16,935 bases of DNA from Elusimicrobiota bacterium (lineage in GTDB: Bacteria; Elusimicrobiota; Elusimicrobia; Elusimicrobiales; UBA9959). Below, one piece after another: positions 6,014 to 13,018 of this stretch (the first letter of the stretch is position 1; every line of letters begins with the position of its first letter). Made by a program: the position numbers and the translations under genes. The notes below the pieces were generated by a model. That model was not told the origin of the DNA. It was given only the letters and a program-made list of their open reading frames with translations, and searched no databases. The stretch lies in the NCBI GenBank assembly GCA_003482905.1, contig DMXM01000010.1, positions 40,053-56,987 on the forward strand, written 5' to 3'.

Positions 6014-7156
6014 TTATATGCGGCGCGCGGGGCCGCTGGTGAGGGTTTCTATGATGCTGGCGGCTATGTCGCGGGCGGCGTGCGGGCGGGCGTGCCCGGC
6101 CATGGCGCGCGAGGCCTGGGCCAGCGCCGCGGGGCTGGCCAGGTAGCGGCGCACTATCAGTTCCAGGGCCTCCGGGCCGGCGGCGGTTTCGGCCAGCTTA
6201 TGCCTGGAAAGAAAACCGTTGTTCCGCTGTTCCTGCCCCGGCAGCGGGGAATAAACTATAAAAGGTTTAGCCATGGCCATGGTTTCGGCCAGCGTCACCC
6301 CGCCGGGTTTCCCCACCACCAGGTCCGCCGCGGCGTAGTAAGCGGCCGGGGAATCGGTGAAGTCCACAAAGTGCATGAACCTTGAATTGTGCGCCCTTTC
6401 CGCCTGGCGGCAAAGTTTGCGGTTATTGCCGCAAAGCACTATTACCTGTAGCTTTCCCAGCAGCGGCATAAGGGCCGCGGCGGCGGGCAGCAGCGCGCCA
6501 AGCCCGCGGCTGCCGCCTGTGATGAGCACGGTGAACAACCCCGGCGGCAGGCCCAGCGCCCGCCGCGCGGCGGCCTTCTCCGGCTGGGGCCCGGTAAATT
6601 CTTTGCGCACCGGTATGCCGGTGAGAAGTATCTTCTCCGGCGGCACGCCTTTTTCCCTGAGGACGGCGGAGGTGCTTTTCTCCGGCGAAAAATAACCGGT
6701 CACGCCGGACACGGGCCAGTAGGCGTGCGCGCAGAAGTCGGTGATCACCGAAAAAAGCGGCAGGCGCGCCAGGCGGCGGTTCTTGGTTATAAGCAGGGAG
6801 GAGAAGGCCTGGGTGGAAACGGCTGCGCGTACCCCTTTCTTTATCAGCAGGGTGGCCAGCTTCTGCGAAGAGAAGGGCAGTATGGCCTCCCTGAAGGCGC
6901 TGGCGGCGAAGGCCACGAAGTCGTTGTCGTAGACGTAGTCCCACACGGCCGGGGTGCGGCTGAGCATCTGCAGGTAGGTTTTGGCCACGAAAGGCCCGAA
7001 GTCCGGGTAAACCTCCGAGAGGTCCACGAATACGGGTTCTATGATGCTGGGCGGCAGGAACTCGGCAATGGCGCGCGCCGCGGCATAATGCCCCGACGGC
7101 CTTGCCCCGTATATCAGCGCCACCTTTAAAGGATAACTCATCCCCGCCGTTTCCAT
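6014..7156 (-). CDS. MGDG-synthase / MurG-like glycosyltransferase (GT28 family)
   Basis: A 380-residue glycosyltransferase of the monogalactosyl/diglucosyl-diacylglycerol synthase type. The N-terminal half has the 'YGARPSGHYAAARAI' loop (about 16-30), a variant of the GSGH motif that binds the acceptor lipid. The C-terminal half has 'VLITGGSRGLGALL' and the donor-sugar motif 'VVGKPGGVTLAETMAMAKPF'. By family, it would transfer a sugar from a UDP-sugar to diacylglycerol at the inner membrane face; the sugar cannot be assigned. Two starts are possible: ATG at 7156, with TATAAT only 6 nt upstream (leaderless), or ATG at 7141 with a weak purine-rich site. The C-terminus is positively charged. 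Confidence 0.8.
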   Translation of the reverse strand: METAGMSYPLKVALIYGARPSGHYAAARAIAEFLPPSIIEPVFVDLSEVYPDFGPFVAKTYLQMLSRTPAVWDYVYDNDFVAFAASAFREAILPFSSQKLATLLIKKGVRAAVSTQAFSSLLITKNRRLARLPLFSVITDFCAHAYWPVSGVTGYFSPEKSTSAVLREKGVPPEKILLTGIPVRKEFTGPQPEKAAARRALGLPPGLFTVLITGGSRGLGALLPAAAALMPLLGKLQVIVLCGNNRKLCRQAERAHNSRFMHFVDFTDSPAAYYAAADLVVGKPGGVTLAETMAMAKPFIVYSPLPGQEQRNNGFLSRHKLAETAAGPEALELIVRRYLASPAALAQASRAMAGHARPHAARDIAASIIETLTSGPARRI

Positions 7157-7162
7157 GAACTG

Positions 7163-7171
7163 ATTATAGCA
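7163..7171 (-). promoter_or_regulatory. Extended -10 box at the glycosyltransferase start
   Basis: TGC-TATAAT on the minus strand ends 6 nt before the ATG at 7156. Transcription should start at the ATG itself. No -35 resembles TTGACA. Confidence 0.6.
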
Positions 7172-7198
7172 AAGGCTCGACGCTGTTTTTGCGTTCCG

Positions 7199-7260
7199 AC
7201 CCGTTCGGGTGGGCCACAGCCGCCAAGCGAACGACCCCGAATCCGAAGATGCGGGGTCGT
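7199..7260. other. Intergenic hairpins between prx and glycosyltransferase genes
   Basis: A 30-nt hairpin at 7231-7260 has a perfect 9-bp outer stem (ACGACCCCG/CGGGGTCGT), one mismatch, three more pairs and, on the minus strand, a UUCG tetraloop. A smaller palindrome, ACCCGTTCGGGT, lies at 7199-7210. Neither is followed by a T tract on either strand, so they do not look like standard intrinsic terminators. They may protect the 3' end of the prx mRNA. Confidence 0.55.
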
Positions 7261-7300
7261 CGTCTCTCTATCACTGCTGTTTTTACCCCGAGGGGTAAAT

Positions 7301-7912
7301 TTATTTCAGGCTGTCGGCCACCTTGCCCACCAGGGCCTCGGAGGGTTTCAGCGTTTTTTCGCCGGGCTTCCACTTGGCCGGGCAGACCTCGGCCGGGTTC
7401 TTGTAGGTGTGGACGAAAGCCTTCATCTTGCGCAGCAGCTCGCCCATGTCCCGGCCCACGTTGTTAAGGTTAACCTCCGCGCCGGCCAGCACGCCGTCCG
7501 GGTTTATTATGAAAGTGCCGCGGTAGGCCAGGCCGGTGGCGTAGTCGTAGGCGCCCAGCGCCCGGGCCAGGCGGCCGCGCGCGTCCGAGGCCATGGGGTA
7601 CTTTACGTCCTTAAGCAGCCGCTCGGCCCCCTGCCAGCCCATATGGGTGAATTTAGTGTCGGTGCTGACCGAGACCACTTCGGCCCCCAGGGCCGCCAGC
7701 TCGGCGTGCCTGTCGGCCAGGTCGGCCAGTTCCGTGGGGCACACAAAAGTGAAGTCGGCCGGGTAGAAGACCAGCACGGTCCACTTCTTGTTCTTAACGG
7801 CCTCGGCCAGGCTGAACCTGCCGAATTTGCAGGCCGCCGGGTCGAACGTTTCCAGCTCGGGCAGGGGCGCCTTGTTGCCGACGGTGACTACGTCTGTTTT
7901 TTCTTCGCACAT
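7301..7912 (-). CDS. Typical 2-Cys peroxiredoxin (AhpC/Prx family)
   Basis: Reduces hydrogen peroxide and organic hydroperoxides in the cytoplasm. The 203-residue product carries the peroxidatic motif 'FYPADFTFVCPTE' with Cys58 and a resolving Cys177 in 'AEVCPAKW', the pattern of typical 2-Cys enzymes. A strong AAGGAG site lies 8 nt before ATG. The first 25 nt overlap the 3' end of the PerR-type gene, so the two are transcribed together and probably form a peroxide-response unit. No AhpF-like reductase is in the window. There is no clear intrinsic terminator immediately downstream. Confidence 0.95.
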   Translation of the reverse strand: MCEEKTDVVTVGNKAPLPELETFDPAACKFGRFSLAEAVKNKKWTVLVFYPADFTFVCPTELADLADRHAELAALGAEVVSVSTDTKFTHMGWQGAERLLKDVKYPMASDARGRLARALGAYDYATGLAYRGTFIINPDGVLAGAEVNLNNVGRDMGELLRKMKAFVHTYKNPAEVCPAKWKPGEKTLKPSEALVGKVADSLK

Positions 7913-8328
7913 GATATTTCTCCTTTATTTCCACCGCGGCCGCAGGCCGGGCAGATCCCGTAATATTCAATGTTGCAGCTCAGTATCTTGAACCCTTTCG
8001 GCAGGTTCTTCGGCGGCGCCAGGCGGCCGGCCGGCAGGTCGGTTATAAGGCAGCAGCGCACGCAGAACAGGTGGCTATGCGGGGTCAGGCCGGGATCAAA
8101 GCGCTTCCTGGCCGGGTCTATTTTTATTTCCGCTATCTGCCTCCGGGCCAGCAAGGTTTGCAGGGTGTTGTAGACCGTGGCGAAGGACATGCCGGGGAAT
8201 TTGCGTTTAAGGCGGGCATAGATATCCTCCGCCGAAGGGTGGCTTTTGTTGCCGTCCAGAAAGCGGAGTATCTCGGCGCGCTGCGGCGTCATTCTGAAGG
8301 CGGCGGTCTTTCTGCTTTCTCTTTTCAT
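7888..8328 (-). CDS. perR: Fur-family peroxide regulator, PerR type
   Basis: A 146-residue metal-dependent repressor. A winged helix (about 10-75, with 'FATVYNTLQTLL') is followed by a dimerisation domain with a structural zinc site, Cys89/Cys92 and Cys126/Cys129. Residues matching the PerR regulatory metal site are present: His30, Asp78, His84, His86 and Asp97. The Asp at the last position, rather than Fur's Glu, supports PerR. In PerR proteins the two His are oxidised by peroxide, releasing DNA. The 3' end overlaps the peroxiredoxin gene by 25 nt, and a palindrome at the start codon may be its own operator. The start follows a promoter with a leader of about 20 nt and a weak ribosome site. 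Confidence 0.88.
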   Translation of the reverse strand: MKRESRKTAAFRMTPQRAEILRFLDGNKSHPSAEDIYARLKRKFPGMSFATVYNTLQTLLARRQIAEIKIDPARKRFDPGLTPHSHLFCVRCCLITDLPAGRLAPPKNLPKGFKILSCNIEYYGICPACGRGGNKGEISCAKKKQT

Positions 8329-8342
8329 AATGGAACCATTCC
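8329..8342. promoter_or_regulatory. Palindrome at the perR start, candidate operator
   Basis: AATGG-AA-CCATT (8329-8340), overlapped by GGAACCATTCC (8332-8342), lies between the -10 and the ATG of the PerR-type gene. Its position suits autorepression. It does not match the Bacillus Per box consensus, so regulator identity is inference. Confidence 0.4.
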
Positions 8343-8351
8343 AATATAAGA

Positions 8352-8380
8352 ACGATACCAGATAAGGGCCGGGCTGTCAA
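8352..8380 (-). promoter_or_regulatory. Promoter of the perR-prx operon
   Basis: Perfect TTGACA (8375-8380), 17-nt spacer, TATCGT (8352-8357) preceded by TGG as an extended -10. The predicted start lies about 16-18 nt upstream of the ATG. Confidence 0.7.
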
Positions 8381-8392
8381 GCCGCTTCCGGC

Positions 8393-8426
8393 AAAAAAAG
8401 GCCGCCCCGCGGTTAACGGGGCGGCC
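8393..8426 (-). terminator. Intrinsic terminator of the serpin gene
   Basis: GGCCGCCCC/GGGGCGGCC (9 bp, 9-nt loop) followed by seven T on the minus strand, 24 nt after the serpin stop codon. Confidence 0.92.
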
Positions 8427-8449
8427 CTGCGCCGGCGGCGGTCCGCGGC

Positions 8450-9652
8450 CTATTTAGCGGGGTCTTCCACCCTGCCCATAAACAGTATAAGCCCGGTCTT
8501 CTTGTCCTCTATAAAGAACAGGAAAGGCCTGTCGGCGCGGAAGACCGGCGAGAAGCTTATGGATTTAAGCCCCATGGCCACGCCGGTGGCGGCGGCCGCC
8601 TCGGTGCCTTCCTCGTTAACCTCCACAAAGGCCTTGTGCACCGCGCGCTGTATATACAGGTTGCGCGTGCCGTCCATGCCGGAAAAGTCCGCCGCGTCCG
8701 TGAAGGCCAGGGGCATGCCCAGGGCCGGCAGTACGGTGTTTAGGTCGAACCCGGAGCTGAACGTAAAGCGGGGCAGGAATACTTTAACTTTCTGTTCCCC
8801 CAGGGCCGCGCGCAGCTCTTCCAGTAAGGCGGGGCCCAGGGTCTTTTCGGCGTCCCGCAGCGTCTGGCCGTCCTTGGGCAGGGCCAGCAGCATGGCCAGG
8901 CTACCCCCGCCGTAAGGCAGGCGCAGCACCTGGAAGGCGTCCGTTTCGCCGTAAGGCAGGCTGACCTGGCCGCTGAATGTCATCATCTGCGCTTTAACTT
9001 TCTCCCCGTCGCTCCTGGTAAAATCGGCTTCGCCGGTCATCTCTTTGGTGAAACGCCGCAGCCAGGCGCCTTTGAAATAAACGGCGTTCACCAGCACCAG
9101 GCGGGTCAGCGGCGTCAGGGCGCCTTCCTTAAAGAGGTCCTTTATTTTCCCCTTGGTGCGCTCCTCGGTCCAGGCGTTTATGGCGCGGCGCGACACTTCC
9201 GCGGCCGTCTTGAAGTTGGCGGCCCTGGCCTCGGCTTTGTATTTGGTGGTCAGCAGGCCTTCGTAGGCGGGCAGAAAGCGGTAGCCCTCCTGAGCCCAGA
9301 AAGAGTTGGCCTGGGCGAAGTCGGCGCCGCGGGCGGCTTCCTTCACGTCCTTCTCCAGGGCGCCTATGCCGGCGCGCAGCGCCGGGGCGGCCGGGAAAGA
9401 GAAAACCGCGGCCATTTCTTTTGCCGTGGCGCCCTTGGCGCCCTCGTAGGCCATGGCGAAAGCGGTGTGCAGGCTGTAAGGCGAAAAGAACAGGTTGCCC
9501 GGCTGCCCGGCCTGCGCCGAGTAAAATTTAAAGGCTATGGCGTTGGCGCGCGCCGCCGGAGTTAAAGCGGGCTCTTTTTTAGTTGCCGCCTGGGCCTGCG
9601 CCGCCGCGGCCAGGGCCAGTGCCGCCGTTAATACTATATTGGTGAATTTCAT
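8450..9652 (-). CDS. Exported serpin (serine protease inhibitor)
   Basis: A 400-residue serpin with a signal peptide (1-22, ending AQAQA). Family landmarks include 'NLFFSPYSLHTAFAMAYEGAKG', 'LVLVNAVYFKGAW' and the C-terminal 'DRPFLFFIEDKKTGLILFMGRV'. The reactive-loop hinge 'EEGTEAAAATG' (347-357) has the small residues needed for loop insertion, so it should inhibit proteases by covalent trapping. Counting from the hinge glycine (P15, 349), P1 is Lys363 and P1' Ser364, predicting trypsin-like targets. The location is periplasmic or secreted. The start is fixed by AAGGAG 8 nt upstream. tRNA-Pro lies just upstream and a strong terminator follows, so the gene is a single unit or read through from the tRNA. 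Confidence 0.93.
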   Translation of the reverse strand: MKFTNIVLTAALALAAAAQAQAATKKEPALTPAARANAIAFKFYSAQAGQPGNLFFSPYSLHTAFAMAYEGAKGATAKEMAAVFSFPAAPALRAGIGALEKDVKEAARGADFAQANSFWAQEGYRFLPAYEGLLTTKYKAEARAANFKTAAEVSRRAINAWTEERTKGKIKDLFKEGALTPLTRLVLVNAVYFKGAWLRRFTKEMTGEADFTRSDGEKVKAQMMTFSGQVSLPYGETDAFQVLRLPYGGGSLAMLLALPKDGQTLRDAEKTLGPALLEELRAALGEQKVKVFLPRFTFSSGFDLNTVLPALGMPLAFTDAADFSGMDGTRNLYIQRAVHKAFVEVNEEGTEAAAATGVAMGLKSISFSPVFRADRPFLFFIEDKKTGLILFMGRVEDPAK

Positions 9653-9675
9653 GTGCGCTCCTTATTCAGGTCTAT

Positions 9676-9700
9676 AAAAACAAGCCGGCCTTTCGGCCGG
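9676..9700 (-). terminator. Terminator after tRNA-Pro(GGG)
   Basis: CCGGCC-GAAA-GGCCGG on the minus strand, followed by CTTG and TTTTT, 22 nt beyond the tRNA. The displaced T tract also overlaps the only AT-rich DNA that could serve the serpin gene, so some read-through into the serpin is plausible. Confidence 0.7.
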
Positions 9701-9722
9701 TGTTGTTGTTTGAATAGCTTTA

Positions 9723-9794
9723 TCGGGGCGGCGGGAATTGAACCCGCAGTCTCTCGCACCCCAAGCGAGCGCTCTACCATTGAGCCACGCCCCG
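9723..9794 (-). tRNA. tRNA-Pro (anticodon GGG)
   Basis: Cloverleaf on the minus strand: acceptor CGGGGCG/CGCCCCG, D stem GCTC/GAGC, anticodon stem CTCGC/GCGAG with loop TTGGGGT (anticodon at 9761-9763), T stem GCGGG/CCCGC, discriminator A, CCA not encoded. It decodes CCC and, by wobble, CCU. A second proline tRNA is at 5874-5946. Confidence 0.95.
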
Positions 9795-9840
9795 GTAACG
9801 CGATTCAAACCATGTTGCATGCAGCTAAAACCGAGTATTT

Positions 9841-9849
9841 ATTATAGCA
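9841..9849 (-). promoter_or_regulatory. Extended -10 for tRNA-Pro(GGG)
   Basis: TGC-TATAAT on the minus strand, preceded by a T tract, 46 nt upstream of the tRNA. The T tract is also about 15 nt downstream of a CCGCGC/GCGCGG hairpin (9875-9889), so the same stretch may help end the merR transcript. Confidence 0.55.
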
Positions 9850-9874
9850 AAAAAGGAAAGCCCGGCGAGGTTTA

Positions 9875-9889
9875 CCGCGCAAAGCGCGG
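9875..9889 (-). other. Hairpin after the merR-type gene
   Basis: CCGCGC-TTT-GCGCGG, 5 nt after the stop codon of the merR-type gene. There is no T tract immediately after it; a TTTTTT tract comes about 20 nt later. A weak terminator or an RNA 3'-end barrier is possible. Confidence 0.35.
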
Positions 9890-9894
9890 CCGCG

Positions 9895-10236
9895 CTATAT
9901 TTCTTTTATCAGCTGGCGCAGCTCTTTTTTAATATCTTCCAGCAGGTCGCTTTTGGCGGCGGCGGTGACGGCCGCGGCGGCGACCACGGCTTTTTTCTGG
10001 CGGCGTTTGGCGGCCATAGCCTTGCGCGCGCCTTCCAGCGAGTAGCCTTTAACGAAGACCAGGTCTTTTATTTCGAATATGGCGTCTATGTCGGCCTGGG
10101 TGTAGCGGCGGTGCCCGCTGGAAAGCCGCAGCGGCCGCAGCAGGCGGAACTTCGCCTCCCAGTAGCGCACGGTATATTCCGGCACCTGGGTTTTGCGGGT
10201 GACTTCCGCCATGGTGAAATAGGTCTTTTCGGCCAC
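9895..10236 (-). CDS. MerR-type DNA-binding protein without effector domain
   Basis: A 113-residue product. Residues 6-75 form a MerR-like winged helix ('FTMAEVTRKTQVPEYTVRYWEAKF', then 'SGHRRYTQADIDAIFEIKDLVFVKGYSLEGARKAM'). The remaining part is an Ala/Lys-rich linker and a short charged helix, with no metal or drug-binding domain. It starts with GTG at 10236, only 4 nt after the HU-like gene stop, and has a weak ribosome site, so translation is probably coupled. It is the last gene of the miaB-to-merR cluster. A regulatory role is likely; targets are unknown. Confidence 0.8.
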   Translation of the reverse strand: MAEKTYFTMAEVTRKTQVPEYTVRYWEAKFRLLRPLRLSSGHRRYTQADIDAIFEIKDLVFVKGYSLEGARKAMAAKRRQKKAVVAAAAVTAAAKSDLLEDIKKELRQLIKEI

Positions 10237-10240
10237 CCGC

Positions 10241-10507
10241 TCACATCCCTATGGTCAGTTTTTTGGAAGGCTTGAAACGTATGCTTTTGCGCGGCCCTAC
10301 CATTACGCGCTGGTTGGTCTTGGGGTTGCGCATCTGGCGCGGCATGCGTTCTTTCACTTTGAACGTGCCGAAATTGGAGATCACCACTTTGCGGTTCTCG
10401 CGCAGGGCCTCGCCCATGATCTCGAAAGTCTTGCAGACGGCCATCTTGGCGTCCTTCTCCGTGGTAAGGTGCTTGGTGAGTTCCCTTATAAGGTCAAGCC
10501 TGTTCAT
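10241..10507 (-). CDS. HU/IHF-family DNA-bending protein
   Basis: An 88-residue nucleoid protein. The N-terminal helices 'MNRLDLIRELTKHLTTEKDAKMAVCKTFEIMGEAL' and the 'VVISNFGTFKVKERMPRQMRNPKTNQ' block are followed by the DNA-binding arm ('RVMVGPRKSIRFKPSKKL'). The arm has RNPKTN instead of the usual RNPxTG. It may form homodimers or pair with another subunit elsewhere. The ATG is preceded by GGAAG and overlaps the 3' end of the bifunctional nuclease gene by 14 nt, which supports coupled translation. Confidence 0.93.
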   Translation of the reverse strand: MNRLDLIRELTKHLTTEKDAKMAVCKTFEIMGEALRENRKVVISNFGTFKVKERMPRQMRNPKTNQRVMVGPRKSIRFKPSKKLTIGM

Positions 10508-11087
10508 TGTCTTCTTCCCCCTCTTCTTCCTCGTCTTCCCCGTCCTCCGCCTGTCCGTCCGGGCCCTGTAACTTTCCGCCCAGCAGCTGGCCGATGATAT
10601 CGTTGGGTTTCAGGTTCTTCAGGTCGTGCTTGAATTTAACCACTTCGTCTTCCGTAATGGGTTTGGAAAGCACCTGGGTTTTTTCGAAGACCTGCTCGTT
10701 TATGAAGATCGGGCAGCCGAAACGCACGGCCACGGCCACGGCGTCGGAGGGCCTGGAATCCACCAGGCGCAGGTTGGCGCCGGAGGGCTCGGCCAGGTGC
10801 AGGTGGGAATAATAGGTGTTCTCCACAATGTCGGTTATGGTTACGCGGTTTACCGTCAGGCCCAGCGTCTTTATAACTGAAAACAAAAGGTCGTGCGTCA
10901 TGGGGCGCGGCGAGGGGTAGCCGGACAGCCTTATGGCTATGGCCTGGGCTTCCATGGGCCCTATCCAGATGGGCAGTATGCGCGAGCCCTCTATTTCGTC
11001 CAAGAAAATGATGGACTCGGTAAGGCTGGTGGCTATGGAATAGATGCGTACTTCCACGTCGGCGGAGGTGTCTTTTTCCTGTTTCAT
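10494..11087 (-). CDS. DUF151 bifunctional nuclease family protein
   Basis: A 197-residue product. The DUF151/BFN domain (about 10-145) shows 'ESIIFLDEIEGSRILPIWIGPMEA', 'RPMTHDLLFSVIKTLG' and 'DSRPSDAVAVAVRFGCPIFI'. Family members have been described with DNase/RNase activity, but the physiological role is not settled. The tail from about residue 170 is very acidic (Glu/Asp runs). The start at 11087 is chosen because it forms an ATGA overlap with the plsY stop and has a purine-rich site; an open frame continues upstream but is plsY coding sequence in another frame. Confidence 0.88.
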   Translation of the reverse strand: MKQEKDTSADVEVRIYSIATSLTESIIFLDEIEGSRILPIWIGPMEAQAIAIRLSGYPSPRPMTHDLLFSVIKTLGLTVNRVTITDIVENTYYSHLHLAEPSGANLRLVDSRPSDAVAVAVRFGCPIFINEQVFEKTQVLSKPITEDEVVKFKHDLKNLKPNDIIGQLLGGKLQGPDGQAEDGEDEEEEGEEDNEQA

Positions 11088-11740
11088 TTCTTTTCTTCCC
11101 CCGTCCCCGCGCCGCGGTGCTTGAATGACAGCTCCGCCCCGGCCATTATGCGGCGTATATTGGCTATGTGCGTGTAAATAAGCAGCAGGCAGACGGCCAG
11201 CGCCAGCAGCGTGAACGGCCGCTGGTATTCGTCGGTAAGGAAGAAGCAGAGCACCGGCAGCGCCGCCGCCGCTGACATGGACCCCACGGATATATGGTGC
11301 GTGATAGCCACCGCAATACCGAACACCACAAAGGCCCCCGCGGTGGGCAGCGGCAGCAGGGCCATGAATACCCCGGCGGCCGTGGCCACGCCTTTGCCGC
11401 CGTGGAAGCTGAGGAAAATGGTCCAGATATGCCCGGCTATGGCCAGGGCCCCCGCCGTTACCGGTATCCACCAATGGCCCTTGCTGAAGTCAGCCGAGCC
11501 CTGTATATAAAAAAAGTGCATGGCTACCATAGCCGGGACGAAGCCTTTAAGGAAGTCTATGGTAAAAGTAAGGATGCCGGGCCATTTGCCCAGGGTGCGG
11601 TAGACATTGGCCGTGCCCGGGTTGCCCGAACCGTGTTTGCGTATATCTATGCCTTTTATCCGGCCTATAATATAGCCGGAGGGGATGCCCCCCAGCAGAT
11701 AGCTGGCTATAAAAAGCAGGCCTATTTTAGTATTGGTCAT
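11084..11740 (-). CDS. plsY: Acyl-phosphate:glycerol-3-phosphate acyltransferase
   Basis: First acylation step of phospholipid synthesis: it transfers the acyl group of acyl phosphate to glycerol 3-phosphate at the inner membrane. The 218-residue multi-span protein has all three PlsY signatures: 'GSGNPGTANVYR' (about 37-48), 'AGHIWTIFLSFHGGKGVATAAG', and the segment around 'HHISVGSMSAAAALP'. The family makes it a membrane enzyme with about five to seven helices. A TATAAT lies 7 nt before the ATG, in the 24-nt gap after hflX, so it may have its own near-leaderless transcript besides co-transcription. The C-terminal tail is hydrophilic. Confidence 0.95.
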   Translation of the reverse strand: MTNTKIGLLFIASYLLGGIPSGYIIGRIKGIDIRKHGSGNPGTANVYRTLGKWPGILTFTIDFLKGFVPAMVAMHFFYIQGSADFSKGHWWIPVTAGALAIAGHIWTIFLSFHGGKGVATAAGVFMALLPLPTAGAFVVFGIAVAITHHISVGSMSAAAALPVLCFFLTDEYQRPFTLLALAVCLLLIYTHIANIRRIMAGAELSFKHRGAGTGEEKK

Positions 11741-11747
11741 CTTTTAG

Positions 11748-11753
11748 ATTATA
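11748..11753 (-). promoter_or_regulatory. -10 box adjacent to the plsY start
   Basis: An exact TATAAT on the minus strand in the hflX-plsY gap, 7 nt before the ATG. A start at the initiation codon would give a leaderless plsY mRNA. No -35 is evident. Confidence 0.45.
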
Positions 11754-11764
11754 TAAAAAAGGGG

Positions 11765-13018
11765 TTAATTGGGGGCGGCGGCCTTCTTGCTGAGGCGCGC
11801 GTAGTTTTCCGGGGTGGCTTTGAACGTCAGCGTAACCCCTTGCTGGCCGTAGGCCGCGTCTTTCACCAGGCAGGAGGCGTAGATCTCTTTTACCAGGCCT
11901 TTCGCGCCCACCGGGACGGTCAGTTCGTATTCCCCCCAGCGCCGGGCCAGCGCCCGCTCGCAGGCGGCCAGCAGGGGGCCGACCCCGTTGCCGGTGAGGG
12001 CGGAGACCAGCACCGGGTGCAGGCGCTCCGGGACCCAGGCCGACAAGGCGGGGTCTTTTACCGCGTCCGCCTTGTTGAAAACGTTTATAACCGGGATGTC
12101 GTGCACGCCCAGTTCGTCCAGGGTGGCTTTTACGGCCTGGTGCTGCAGCTGCGCCTCCGGCGAAGACAGGTCGTGCACGTGCAGTATCAGGTCGCTGTAG
12201 CGTATCTCTTCCAGCGTGGCGCGGAAAGCGGCTATCAGGGCGTGGGGCAGCTTCTGTATAAAGCCCACGGTGTCTGTGAACAGCGCCCAGCCGCCGGCTG
12301 GCAGGCGCACGCGCTTGGTGGACGGGTCCAGCGTGGCAAAAAGCTTGTCGTCGGCGTATATGCCGTGGCGGTTGCCGGTAAGGAAATTTAAAAGTGTGGA
12401 TTTGCCGGCATTGGTGTAGCCCACTATGGAGACCTGCGGCATGGGGATGGAGTCGCGCTTGCCGCGCTGGGTGCCGCGCTCGCGCTTTATGGCCTCTATT
12501 TCGCTCTCCAGCTCCGTTATCTTTACGCGCAGCTCGCGCTTGTCGTATTCGATCTTTTTTTCGCCGGAGCCGCGGCCGCCTATCATGCCGCGCTGTTGGT
12601 CCATGCTTCCCCCTTTGCCGGCCAGCCGCGAAAGGGAATAATTAAAGCGGGCCAGCCGGGCCTGCAGCTTGCCCTCGCGCGTGCGGGCCCGCAGGGAGAA
12701 GATCTCAATTATAAGGCGCGGCCGGTCGGCCACGGTAACGCCCAGGACGTTGGTGAGGTTGCGCTGCTGCGCCGGGGACAGTTCTTCGTCGAATATCACG
12801 GCGCCGGCGCCGGTTTCTTCCAGCCGCTCCTTCAGTTCCTCCACCTTTCCCGAGCCTATGAACGTGGCCGGGTTCCAGGCCTGCACCCGCACGTTTATTT
12901 TTTCCACCGGCTCCAGGCCGGCGGTTTCGGCCAGGCGCCAGAGTTCCTCAAGCGAGCTTTCCGCTTCGGCCCCGCGGTGTTTGGTCTTTAGCTGCGCGGC
13001 TACCAGTATGGTTTTCAT
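11765..13018 (-). CDS. hflX: Ribosome-associated GTPase HflX
   Basis: A 417-residue GTPase that binds and splits stalled 70S ribosomes. The N-terminal HflX domain contains 'FIGSGKVEEL' (about 53-62) and 'VIFDEELSPAQQRNL' (74-88). A coiled-coil linker follows (about 155-185). The GTPase part has G1 'GYTNAGKST' (200-208), G3 'DTVGF' (249-253) and G4 'NKAD' (315-318). The ATG at 13018 overlaps the miaA stop as ATGA; the longer open frame upstream is miaA sequence in another frame. No Shine-Dalgarno site is visible, but TATAAT sits 6 nt before the ATG. The miaA-hflX order is familiar from other bacteria, but the hfq gene often between them is absent. Confidence 0.95.
   Translation of the reverse strand: MKTILVAAQLKTKHRGAEAESSLEELWRLAETAGLEPVEKINVRVQAWNPATFIGSGKVEELKERLEETGAGAVIFDEELSPAQQRNLTNVLGVTVADRPRLIIEIFSLRARTREGKLQARLARFNYSLSRLAGKGGSMDQQRGMIGGRGSGEKKIEYDKRELRVKITELESEIEAIKRERGTQRGKRDSIPMPQVSIVGYTNAGKSTLLNFLTGNRHGIYADDKLFATLDPSTKRVRLPAGGWALFTDTVGFIQKLPHALIAAFRATLEEIRYSDLILHVHDLSSPEAQLQHQAVKATLDELGVHDIPVINVFNKADAVKDPALSAWVPERLHPVLVSALTGNGVGPLLAACERALARRWGEYELTVPVGAKGLVKEIYASCLVKDAAYGQQGVTLTFKATPENYARLSKKAAAPN

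Noticed and set aside
7164..7373. Small minus-strand frame between the prx and glycosyltransferase genes
   Set aside because: It overlaps the end of prx and the hairpins, has no ribosome site and is rich in residues expected from GC-rich noncoding DNA.
11088..11474. N-terminal extension of the DUF151 protein
   Set aside because: It is plsY read in another frame; the family homology begins near 11087, where an ATGA overlap is present.
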